From NCBI GenBank assembly GCA_900556555.1, contig USPF01000001.1, positions 3,300 through 67,299 on the forward strand: a DNA stretch of 64,000 nt, read 5' to 3'. Below the pieces are notes generated by a model. That model was not told where the DNA came from. It saw only the letters and a list, made by a program, of their open reading frames with translations, and did not search any database. This stretch comes from an uncultured Blautia sp. (GTDB taxonomy: Bacteria; Bacillota; Clostridia; Lachnospirales; Lachnospiraceae). Below are positions 35,893-43,639 of the stretch, piece after piece. The position numbers were made by a program, and so were the translations under genes. Position 1 is the first letter of the stretch. Every line of letters starts with the position of its first letter.

Positions 35893-38232
35893 TTATTTTA
35901 GAGAATCTACCAGTTCCTGTGCATCCTCATAACCTTGTTTTTTCAGTTCCTCCACGAACCAAGCTTCTACTCCCTGTACTGCATCTTTGAAGGAATCTAC
36001 ATTGATATCCTCTGTTTCTGTAATGGTCACACCATCCTCTGTGTTCCATCTTTCTTTGATTTCATCGTCTCCGGCACGGTTGATTTCTCTTTCATACTGC
36101 ACCGCCTTCTGTCCGATCTCATCCACCACTTCCTGCTGCTCTGGTGTCAGTGCGTCATAGACATCCTGATTGATACAGAAAAACAGACAGTCATAAATAG
36201 AATTCCACATAGAACAATATTTCTGTACCTCCTGCACACTGGCCGCATCAATGGCTGGCAATGGATTTTCCTGACCATCCACGGTTCCCTGCTGCAATGC
36301 GGTGTAGGTTTCAGACCAGTTCATATTGGTGGCATCTGCTCCCCAGCGTTTATAACATTCCATTAACAAATTGGAACCTGCTACACGGACTTTCAGATTC
36401 TTCATGTCTTCCACACTTGTAACAGCCCTCTGGGAATTGGTAAGCTGGCGGAATCCGTTCTCCGCAATTCCCATACAGTGAAGCCCGTACTCTTCCAGAA
36501 TGTCTTTCAGCATATCTCCTGCTTTTCCATCCAGCTTTTCATCTGCATCTTCTACGGATTCAAAATTAAACGGCATGGAAACCACATTAAATCTTGGATC
36601 AAAGGCAGAATAAATCAGGTTAGAATGCATGGAAATCTGCACCGGGTCTCCTTCCATCAACGCCTGAATACCCTCTGACTGGTTTCCATTGGTAAGCTGA
36701 TCTGCTGCATAGACTTCTACATGAACCTTGCCGCCTGTGGCTTTTTCCATGAGCTTTCCAAACTGTTCCCCTGCCTGTGCCCAGGTACTGTTCTCTGTAG
36801 TAGAACAGGTGAAGTTCCAGGTCTGTTCTTCCCATCCCAGGTCACTGTAATCTCTAATTTCATCAAAAGAAGGATTTTCTTCCTGGTGTTCTTCACCTTC
36901 TGCACTTCCTTTGGACACTTTTCCTGTGTAAGATTTTCCTGCAAAAACTTCCGGCAGGCAGGTAGAAATCTTAGGTACATAAGTAATCAGCAAAAGCACG
37001 GCCACAGACGCTGCAATCATAGGAATAACCGCCTTTGAAATCTGCTGTAACGTCACTTCCAGACCCTTTTTGATTTTGATACTGATTGCCACAAACAGGT
37101 TCACCCCTACCGGCGGAGTTACCTGTCCGATTGCCAGGTTTACGGTCGCCATGATACCAAATGCCACCAGGTCATATCCCATAGCCTTGCACACCGGCAG
37201 CATGATTGGAATAAAAATATACATGGCTGAGTTCGCATCAATAAAGCATCCCGCAATGAGGAAAATCACATTTACAATTAAAAGGAACGTAAACTGATTA
37301 TGCGCAAGTGCAGACAACAGATTCGAAGCTGCTGTGGAAATACCAAACTTGGTACATACATAAGAAAACAAAGACGCACAAGCCACAATCAACATAATTC
37401 CACCTGTAGTCTTTGCAGAATCCACAAAGATGTCCACCAGGTCTCTCCATTTTACTTCACGATAAATTACCATACCAACAAAAAGCCCATATACCACAGA
37501 CACTGCGGCAGCTTCTGTAGGAGTGAAAATTCCTCCATAAATACCCCCAAGGATAATAACAGGCATCAAAAATCCCCAGAAAGCATCCCCAAAGGCTTTC
37601 ATCCGTTCCCCCCAGGTTGCCTTTTCCATGGTTGGCTGGATTCCTTTTTTCCGCACTTCAATCATAACTACAAGCACAAGTGCAAGCCCCATTAAAATTC
37701 CGGGGATAATTCCACCTGCAAACATATCTGCAATGGAAACTCCTGTAATGGAGGCATATACCACGAATGCAATACTTGGCGGTATGACAATGGCAATGGA
37801 ACTGGAGGTCGCCATGAGAGCCGTTGAAAAAGGTGCTGAAAATCCACCTTCCTCCACCATTGCCGGAATCAGGACTGCTCCAAGAGCTGCCACCGTAGCA
37901 GGGCCGGATCCGGAGATTGCACCAAAAAAGCATGCAACAATAACACATACAATGGCAATTCCGCCTCTTCTGTGTCCTACACAGGTATTTACAAACTTAA
38001 TCAGTCTCTTGGAAATTCCGGCTTTTGCCATAATATTTCCTGACAATACAAAAAATGGAATTGCCAGAAGAAGAAATTTACTGATACCGGAATACATATT
38101 GGTTGCCACAATGGTAAGAGAAGTTCCGGAATACAAGATTGCACACACGGAAGACAGTCCCAGACAAATGGCAATCGGTACATTTAAAATCAAAAATACA
38201 AAAAAGGATAAAAATAATACTGCACTGACCAT
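35893..38232 (-). CDS. TRAP transporter: large permease DctM fused to substrate-binding domain DctP
   Basis: One 779-residue polypeptide. Residues 1 to about 425 are a complete DctM permease (AIPFFVLSGNIMAKAGISKRLIKF, GGIIPGILMGL, GIMATVNLAIGQVTPPVGVNLFVA). After an acidic linker (SAEGEEHQEENPSFDEIRDY) comes a DctP-type solute-binding domain (about residues 460-779). It has the TRAP-SBP arginine motif region MKNLKVRVAGSNLLMECYKRWGADATNMNWSETYTALQQGTVDGQENPL. The second half has no signal peptide or lipobox, so this is a genuine fusion rather than a lost stop codon. It follows dctQ by 3 nt, and a T-box controls the operon. Confidence 0.9.
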   Translation of the reverse strand: MVSAVLFLSFFVFLILNVPIAICLGLSSVCAILYSGTSLTIVATNMYSGISKFLLLAIPFFVLSGNIMAKAGISKRLIKFVNTCVGHRRGGIAIVCVIVACFFGAISGSGPATVAALGAVLIPAMVEEGGFSAPFSTALMATSSSIAIVIPPSIAFVVYASITGVSIADMFAGGIIPGILMGLALVLVVMIEVRKKGIQPTMEKATWGERMKAFGDAFWGFLMPVIILGGIYGGIFTPTEAAAVSVVYGLFVGMVIYREVKWRDLVDIFVDSAKTTGGIMLIVACASLFSYVCTKFGISTAASNLLSALAHNQFTFLLIVNVIFLIAGCFIDANSAMYIFIPIMLPVCKAMGYDLVAFGIMATVNLAIGQVTPPVGVNLFVAISIKIKKGLEVTLQQISKAVIPMIAASVAVLLLITYVPKISTCLPEVFAGKSYTGKVSKGSAEGEEHQEENPSFDEIRDYSDLGWEEQTWNFTCSTTENSTWAQAGEQFGKLMEKATGGKVHVEVYAADQLTNGNQSEGIQALMEGDPVQISMHSNLIYSAFDPRFNVVSMPFNFESVEDADEKLDGKAGDMLKDILEEYGLHCMGIAENGFRQLTNSQRAVTSVEDMKNLKVRVAGSNLLMECYKRWGADATNMNWSETYTALQQGTVDGQENPLPAIDAASVQEVQKYCSMWNSIYDCLFFCINQDVYDALTPEQQEVVDEIGQKAVQYEREINRAGDDEIKERWNTEDGVTITETEDINVDSFKDAVQGVEAWFVEELKKQGYEDAQELVDSLK

Positions 38233-38235
38233 TTT

Positions 38236-38742
38236 CTATGCCTCCTCCTTTTTCTTAGCGTATTTGAAATCTGTGCATACATCCACACAATATTCGATAA
38301 AATGCAATACCATACAGCCTGCTCCTATGGGTACGAAGGACCAAAAAATCCATTCCGGCCAGTTAAGCACAAAGGTTCTTTTTCCATTTTCCAGCTGGGT
38401 GAGCACCTTATCCATACCATACTTAAACAAAATGGCTGTGAATATCACTGCCAAAACAGTAATGAGCACTGCAATGGGCTTTCTGGTCTTTTCAGGCAGG
38501 CGGTCTGTCAAAAGAGGCAGGCTCACCAGCTCACCCTCCCGGCATGCAAGAGCGGCAGCCACCAGAGTGATCAATACAAACACAGCCACCACAAGTTCTT
38601 CTGTAAAAGACCAGGAGCGGTGCAGCACCTTTCTGGACAATACATTTCCGACGGTAAGGACAAGAATCAACAAGGTTGACAGCACTAAGGTCCATTTTTC
38701 CAGTCCCGCTATGATGTCCATGACTTTCTTGTAAAACTTCAT
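38236..38742 (-). CDS. TRAP transporter small permease DctQ
   Basis: The 168-residue protein has four hydrophobic segments. The region GNVLSRKVLHRSWSFTEELVVAVFV is typical of DctQ (N/R/F-x-x-S-W-x-EE). Together with DctM it forms the membrane part of a tripartite ATP-independent transporter driven by an ion gradient. AAGGAGG 9 nt before the ATG at 38742 decides the start, 20 codons inside the open frame. It is the first gene after the T-box terminator. Confidence 0.93.
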   Translation of the reverse strand: MKFYKKVMDIIAGLEKWTLVLSTLLILVLTVGNVLSRKVLHRSWSFTEELVVAVFVLITLVAAALACREGELVSLPLLTDRLPEKTRKPIAVLITVLAVIFTAILFKYGMDKVLTQLENGKRTFVLNWPEWIFWSFVPIGAGCMVLHFIEYCVDVCTDFKYAKKKEEA

Positions 38743-38782
38743 GATTAGGTTCCTCCTTCTTTCTTCGGCAAAGGTTCTTAAT

Positions 38783-39056
38783 TGGATAAAAAAATCCCCC
38801 ACAGCATTTCGCTGTGAGGGACGGACAAATCCGCGATACCACCCTGCATTCCCCGGCAGTCACCTCCCGGGACTCTTTCAACATACATTCATATGTGTTT
38901 CCTGTAACGTGGAACAGACGGTAATGCTTACTTGGAAATTTCCTCTCCTGTTCAGCCTTACTTCTCTGAGACGATATTCGCAAAATCCCGGAATACTGCG
39001 TTTCACCAGCCGCCAGCTCTCTGAAATTCCAGAACTTCCTACTTTTTCTCTTCACC
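38783..39056 (-). ncRNA. T-box riboswitch upstream of the TRAP transporter
   Basis: Minus strand: a stem I region with AAAAAGTAGGAA and AGAGAGCTGGCGGCTGGTG, then the T-box AGGGTGGTATCGCGGA (38830-38845), then a terminator (CCCTCACAGC/GCTGTGGGGG followed by TTTTTTTAT, about 38787-38823). The specifier position in ...GCGAATATCGTCTC... most likely reads ATC (38973-38975), that is isoleucine; ATA (Ile) or TAT (Tyr) cannot be excluded by eye. The element would turn transporter expression on when the cognate tRNA is uncharged. Confidence 0.9.
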
Positions 39057-39080
39057 GAATTTTTATAATTAATTTATTAA

Positions 39081-39109
39081 ATTTTAACTCTTTTTCTTTG
39101 GTTCGTCAA
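39081..39109 (-). promoter_or_regulatory. Sigma-A promoter of the T-box/TRAP transcript
   Basis: TTGACG (39104-39109), a 17-nt spacer and TAAAAT (39081-39086) on the minus strand, about 30 nt upstream of the T-box stem I. Confidence 0.65.
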
Positions 39110-39221
39110 TACTTTAAAGAGAAAAATCATATATCTATTTGTTATATCTCCCATAGCTTTTTTCTATATTTCCTTTTGTATAAATTTACCTATTTTTCCG
39201 ATTTTTTGTACAGAAAAATAG

Positions 39222-39251
39222 TTGACAAATAACAAGTCCAACCACTATAAT
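39222..39251 (+). promoter_or_regulatory. Sigma-A promoter of ilvB-ilvN with overlapping inverted repeat
   Basis: TTGACA (39222-39227), 18-nt spacer and TATAAT (39246-39251). An inverted repeat CACTATA...TATAGTG (39243-39277) starts inside the -10 and could be an operator. Confidence 0.8.
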
Positions 39252-39316
39252 ACAAATAACTTTAACAAAATATAGTGATAAAACACTGTGACAGGAGAAG
39301 TATAAAAAGATATCTT

Positions 39317-39349
39317 CGCCCTAAGCATTCTGGCTTGGGGCGTTTTTGC
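39317..39349 (+). terminator. Attenuator-like terminator in the ilvB leader
   Basis: A 10-bp stem (CGCCCTAAGC with GCTTGGGGCG, one G-U pair), 6-nt loop, then TTTTTGCT. It lies in the 5' leader about 65 nt downstream of the predicted start and 14 nt before the ilvB ribosome binding site. I see no leader peptide with Ile/Leu/Val codons and no T-box, so the control mechanism is open. Confidence 0.75.
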
Positions 39350-39374
39350 TACAAAAAACCGCAAGGAGGGTAAC

Positions 39375-41099
39375 GTGCATATGAAACAAATATCCGGAAA
39401 CAAATTATTGGTAAAAGCATTAAAAGAAGAAGGTGTAGAAGTACTCTTCGGCTATCCGGGAGCATGCACCATTGACATCAGCGATGAATTATACAAACAA
39501 AGCGGCATTGATATTGTACTGCCAAGGCATGAACAGGCTCTTGTTCATGAAGCAGATGCCTACGCAAGAACCACAGGAAAGGTTGGTGTCTGTCTGGTAA
39601 CCAGCGGTCCCGGGGCAACAAACCTTGTAACCGGGCTTGCCACTGCAAACTATGACAGTGTTCCTCTGGTATGCTTTACCGGACAGGTTGCCAGACATCT
39701 CATTGGAAATGATGCCTTCCAGGAAGTAGATATCGTAGGCATCACCAGAAGCATCACCAAATACGGCATTACAGTCCGGAACCGTGAAGATTTAGGCCGC
39801 ATCATCAAAGAAGCCTTTTACATTGCCAGGACAGGACGGCCTGGCCCTGTTCTTATTGACCTTCCGAAAGATGTTATGGCAGAACTTGGAAGCCCTGAAT
39901 ATCCAACATCTGTGAATATCCGTGGATACAAGCCAAACACAAGTGTTCATATCGGACAGTTAAAACGTGCCTTAAAAATACTACAGAAAGCCAAAAAACC
40001 TCTGTTTCTGGCAGGTGGCGGTGTAAATATTGCACGGGCCAATGAAATTTTTACAGAAGTAGTAGAAAAAACTCAGATTCCTGTTGTGACAACTGTTATG
40101 GGGCGTGGTGCCATTTCTACAAAAAATCCTTACTTTATCGGCAATCTTGGCATGCACGGAGCCTATGCTGCCAACATGGCTGTAAGCAACTGTGATGTCT
40201 TATTCTCCATTGGAACACGGTTTAATGACCGCATCACAGGGAAACTCCATGCCTTTGCACCAAACGCACAGATTATCCACATAGATATTGATACAGCCTC
40301 AATTTCCAGAAATATCCATGTTGATATCCCCATTGTAGCCGATGCAAAAGAAGCTCTTACGAAGATGGATGAATATGTAGAAACACAAAACACCCAGAAA
40401 TGGCGGGAAGAAATCCAAGGCTGGCAGGAAGAACATCCTCTGACCATGAAAAACCGCCAGCTCATGAGCCCTCTGGATATTATCTCAGAAATAAACCGCC
40501 AGTTTGAGGAATCCATTCTGGTGACAGATGTAGGACAGCATCAGATGCTGGTTTCCCAATATGCCGATATCACAGAAAAGAAACGTCTTGTTATGTCTGG
40601 TGGCCTGGGAACCATGGGATACGGACTCCCAGGTGCAATCGGTGCCAAGATTGGAAATCCTGATGTACCTGTTATTTCAATCTCCGGAGACGGCGGCATG
40701 CAGATGAACATTCAGGAAATGGCCACTGCTGTATTAGAGGAACTGCCAATCATTGCCTGTATTTTCAATAATGAGTATCTTGGTATGGTCCGCCAGTGGC
40801 AAAAACTGTTTTATGGAAAACGTTACAGCATGACAAACTTAAAAGCAGGTGCTCTTTCCCGCCGTACCGAAGGTGCCGAGTTCCCGGAATATACTCCTGA
40901 TTTTGTAAAACTGGCAGAGAGCTACGGAGCAAAAGGCATCCGGGTTACTAAAAAAGAAGAAATCGCTGCTGCCTTTGAAGAAGCAAAGAAAAATACCAAG
41001 ACCCCTACCATCATTGAATTTATCATTGACCCGGAAGAAATGGTCTATCCGATGATTAAACCGGGCGGAACCTTGGAAGATATGATTATGGATTGTTAG
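39375..41099 (+). CDS. ilvB: Acetolactate synthase large (catalytic) subunit
   Basis: Thiamine-diphosphate enzyme for the first common step of valine, leucine and isoleucine synthesis. The 574-residue product has the N-terminal motif LFGYPGACTIDISDEL and the catalytic Glu region (LPRHEQALVHEADAYARTTGKVGVCLVTSGPGATNL). The TPP-Mg motif is GDGGMQMNIQEMATAVLEELPIIACIFNN. The likely start is GTG at 39375 (AAGGAGG ends 5 nt before it); the ATG two codons later is 11 nt away. ilvN follows after 12 nt. Confidence 0.95.
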   Translation: MHMKQISGNKLLVKALKEEGVEVLFGYPGACTIDISDELYKQSGIDIVLPRHEQALVHEADAYARTTGKVGVCLVTSGPGATNLVTGLATANYDSVPLVCFTGQVARHLIGNDAFQEVDIVGITRSITKYGITVRNREDLGRIIKEAFYIARTGRPGPVLIDLPKDVMAELGSPEYPTSVNIRGYKPNTSVHIGQLKRALKILQKAKKPLFLAGGGVNIARANEIFTEVVEKTQIPVVTTVMGRGAISTKNPYFIGNLGMHGAYAANMAVSNCDVLFSIGTRFNDRITGKLHAFAPNAQIIHIDIDTASISRNIHVDIPIVADAKEALTKMDEYVETQNTQKWREEIQGWQEEHPLTMKNRQLMSPLDIISEINRQFEESILVTDVGQHQMLVSQYADITEKKRLVMSGGLGTMGYGLPGAIGAKIGNPDVPVISISGDGGMQMNIQEMATAVLEELPIIACIFNNEYLGMVRQWQKLFYGKRYSMTNLKAGALSRRTEGAEFPEYTPDFVKLAESYGAKGIRVTKKEEIAAAFEEAKKNTKTPTIIEFIIDPEEMVYPMIKPGGTLEDMIMDC

Positions 41100-41111
41100 G
41101 AGGAACCAGAC

Positions 41112-41621
41112 ATGGAAAAAGGAATGAAAAAAAGATGGATTTCACTGTATGTAGAAAATCAGGTTGGTGTTCTTTCTAAGATTTCCGGGCTTTTCTCCGG
41201 AAAATGCTACAACCTGGACAGTCTTACCGTAGGCACCACCGAAGACCCTACGGTTTCCAGAATGACCATCGCAACGGTCAGTGATGACGAAACCTTTGAG
41301 CAGATTAAAAAGCAGTTAAACCGTATGGTAGAAGTGATCAAAGTCATTGATTTCACAGATATTTTTGTCCGCATGAAAGAAATTCTTTATGTGAAAGTCA
41401 TGAACTGCTCTGCTGCTGACAAGGTAGAAGTATTTCAGATTGCAGAAACCTTCAAAGCCAGGGTCATCGACTACGGAAAAGACAGCCTTCTTCTTGAGTT
41501 TGTACAGACTGCCACCAAAAACGATGCTGTTATCAAACTCTTCAAAGAAGAGTTTAAGACCATTGAAGTGGTGCGTGGAGGAAGTGTTGGAATCGAATCT
41601 ATCAGCATGATGGAACGCTAA
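41112..41621 (+). CDS. ilvN: Acetolactate synthase small (regulatory) subunit
   Basis: A 169-residue regulatory subunit that confers valine feedback inhibition. The N-terminal ACT domain is ISLYVENQVGVLSKISGLFSGKCYNLDSLTVGTTEDPTVSRMTI; the second domain includes VKVMNCSAADKVEVFQIAETFKARVIDYG. AGGAGG sits 8 nt before the ATG. Second gene of the ilvBN operon, ended by a terminator. Confidence 0.95.
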   Translation: MEKGMKKRWISLYVENQVGVLSKISGLFSGKCYNLDSLTVGTTEDPTVSRMTIATVSDDETFEQIKKQLNRMVEVIKVIDFTDIFVRMKEILYVKVMNCSAADKVEVFQIAETFKARVIDYGKDSLLLEFVQTATKNDAVIKLFKEEFKTIEVVRGGSVGIESISMMER

Positions 41622-41624
41622 GTA

Positions 41625-41671
41625 AAAAAGACGGGTTACCGCTATATTCTACGGTACCTGTCTTTTTCTTT
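41625..41671. terminator. Terminator between ilvN and the MATE pump
   Basis: AAAAAGACGGGT...ACCG pairs with CGGT...CCTGTCTTTTT; flanking A and T runs allow use from both convergent genes. Confidence 0.85.
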
Positions 41672-41677
41672 GCATTT

Positions 41678-43036
41678 TTATATTTTACTTAAAGCCTTTT
41701 TAAACTCCCGCCTAAATAACACGATTGTGAAGCACACAGCCAGTATATCTGCAATAGGTTCTGCCAGATAAACAGCCATGGTCTGATTTGTTTTCAATAT
41801 TGCCGGCATAATGAAAATCAGCGGAATCAAAAGTATAAATTTACGCATAACCGCTACCACAATAGATGCTTTTGCATTTCCAAGGGACATAAACGTAAGC
41901 TGGCATGCCATCTGAATTCCGAAGATAAACATTGCTGCCAGATAAATCCGCAACGCTGTTTTTGTAAAAGCAAGAAGGGCCGGATCTGAGGTAAACATTC
42001 CTGCAAAAAGTTGTGGAAACAGCATCACTGCAATCCAAAGAAGGGCTGCATAGAGCATACTTGATTTTAAAAGCAGCTTGAAAGCACCTTTGACACGGTC
42101 TTTTTTTCCAGCACCATAATTATAACTGATGATTGGCTGTGCACCCTGTCCAAGCCCCTGCAACGGAAGCATGGCAAACTGCATGACGCTGGTAAGGATG
42201 GTCATCGCTCCAACAGCAATATCCCCACCATACTTCAACAAAGAAGCGTTAAAGCAGATGGCAATAATACTTTCACTGGACTGCATGACAAAAACAGAAG
42301 AACCAAGTGCCAGGGTCGGCAATACCCGTTCTCGTTTCAATTTCATATTTTCCCGCCGGATTCTTAAAGTTGTTTTCTTTCCAAACAGGAAGGAAAGTAC
42401 CCAGATGCAGGATAATCCTTGTGAAATAATGGTAGCAAGTGCAGCACCCTTTACTCCCATGTGGAATCCAAAAATCAAAACCGGGTCTAATACAATATTT
42501 GAAATTGCACCAATCAGCACAGAAAGCATACCTGTTTTCGCAAATCCCTGTGCGGTAATGAAGAAATTCATTCCCAGGGTAAGCTGCACAAAAATCGTAC
42601 CAACAGAATAGATGTTCATATAGCTGACACCGTATTCTATGGTATTTTCACTGGCTCCAAAAGCCAGAAGAAAATTTCTGTTCCAAAGCAGCAAAACTGC
42701 AGTAAGAACCAGGGAAATCAAAATCTGCATGGAAAAACAGGTGCCAAGAATTTTCTCTGCCTCGTCTTTTTCCCCCTTACCAAGTGCAATGGATGCCCTC
42801 GGTGCACCACCATTTCCAACCAGTGCTGCAAAAGCGGATACAATTAAAATCAGCGGCATACACACTCCAACCCCGGTCAGTGCCAGTGCACCTACTTCTG
42901 GAATATGCCCAATGTAAATACGGTCAACAATATTATAAAGCATATTGATAAGCTGTGCTGCTACGGTTGGAACCGCAAGACGCAGTAACAATTTGCCAAG
43001 TGGTTCTTTTCCAAGGAAATCTCTGTCATTACTCAT
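41678..43036 (-). CDS. MATE-family efflux transporter
   Basis: A 452-residue protein with twelve hydrophobic segments in two repeats. The N-terminal motif PLGKLLLRLAVPTVAAQLINMLYNIVDRIYIGHI and the repeat PLQGLGQGAQPIISYNYGAGK are typical of MATE/DinF-like drug/Na+ or H+ antiporters. It overlaps the MarR gene by 4 nt and is probably repressed by it. Confidence 0.92.
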   Translation of the reverse strand: MSNDRDFLGKEPLGKLLLRLAVPTVAAQLINMLYNIVDRIYIGHIPEVGALALTGVGVCMPLILIVSAFAALVGNGGAPRASIALGKGEKDEAEKILGTCFSMQILISLVLTAVLLLWNRNFLLAFGASENTIEYGVSYMNIYSVGTIFVQLTLGMNFFITAQGFAKTGMLSVLIGAISNIVLDPVLIFGFHMGVKGAALATIISQGLSCIWVLSFLFGKKTTLRIRRENMKLKRERVLPTLALGSSVFVMQSSESIIAICFNASLLKYGGDIAVGAMTILTSVMQFAMLPLQGLGQGAQPIISYNYGAGKKDRVKGAFKLLLKSSMLYAALLWIAVMLFPQLFAGMFTSDPALLAFTKTALRIYLAAMFIFGIQMACQLTFMSLGNAKASIVVAVMRKFILLIPLIFIMPAILKTNQTMAVYLAEPIADILAVCFTIVLFRREFKKALSKI

Positions 43037-43497
43037 TTTAGTAGTCCACTCCTTTTCATGATCTGTAATGTGTTTTCTGCAATCCGGCTGTTCATCTCAT
43101 GAAACAAATGGATTTCTTCCTCCGTAAATCCACGGAAAATTTCACAGCCGAATTCTTTCTGTTTCTTTTCTACAGCCTGAATAATGGGTTCTGTCGCAGG
43201 AAGCAAGGATAAATGTATCTTCCTTCTATCCTCTGCATCTTGTTTCCTGGCAAGCAGTGACTTCTGTATCAGAGATTCTACGGCCTGGGAGACATTCCCC
43301 TTGGACAGCATACGGAGCTCCACAATGTCGCCGGCAGTATCTCTTCCTGGATTATTGTATAGAAAAACTAGAATTGTTCCTTCGATTCTTGTAAGCTGAA
43401 AAGAATCACATATTTCTTTGATCAGGGCATCCTGGCCTTTGATGATATACCGGAAATTCACCAGCCATTCTGTTGCGTATGTTTTCTCATGCTCCAT
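43033..43497 (-). CDS. MarR-family transcriptional regulator
   Basis: A 154-residue winged-helix protein. The recognition region is GDIVELRMLSKGNVSQAVESLIQKSLLARKQDAEDRRKIHLSLL, with the conserved D-x-R-x-x wing. It lies upstream of and overlaps the MATE gene, the common MarR-pump arrangement. A perfect palindrome next to its promoter (43534-43555) is a likely autoregulatory site. Confidence 0.9.
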   Translation of the reverse strand: MEHEKTYATEWLVNFRYIIKGQDALIKEICDSFQLTRIEGTILVFLYNNPGRDTAGDIVELRMLSKGNVSQAVESLIQKSLLARKQDAEDRRKIHLSLLPATEPIIQAVEKKQKEFGCEIFRGFTEEEIHLFHEMNSRIAENTLQIMKRSGLLK

Positions 43498-43533
43498 GCT
43501 CTTCCTCCTTTGACTGTTTTATTTAAAACTGTT

Positions 43534-43555
43534 CTTTTAAAAACTATTTTAAAAG
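43534..43555. promoter_or_regulatory. Candidate MarR operator
   Basis: Perfect 9-bp arms CTTTTAAAA and TTTTAAAAG around a 4-bp centre. It lies immediately downstream of the -10 of the marR promoter, where a bound dimer would block initiation. Confidence 0.7.
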
Positions 43556-43557
43556 AT

Positions 43558-43585
43558 ATTATACTCATGAATAAAAAAATGTCAA
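43558..43585 (-). promoter_or_regulatory. Sigma-A promoter of the marR-MATE operon
   Basis: TTGACA (43580-43585), 16-nt spacer, TATAAT (43558-43563) on the minus strand. The -35 touches the upstream terminator hairpin. Confidence 0.85.
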
Positions 43586-43632
43586 GAACCGATATCTGCA
43601 TCCGTTTCTGAATTTTGCAAATATCGGTTCTT
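43584..43632 (-). terminator. Terminator at the end of the surface-protease/peptide locus
   Basis: AAGAACCGATAT and ATATCGGTTCTT form a 12-bp stem; the minus strand continues GACATTTTTTT. It lies 7 nt after the ABC exporter stop. Confidence 0.85.
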
Positions 43633-43639
43633 TTAAATT

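Noticed and set aside
37628-38734. Long plus-strand frame (about 368 codons) opposite the TRAP genes
   Set aside because: It is the antisense of dctM/dctQ, whose motifs are clear; low-complexity Thr/Ser/Ala sequence and no ribosome binding site.
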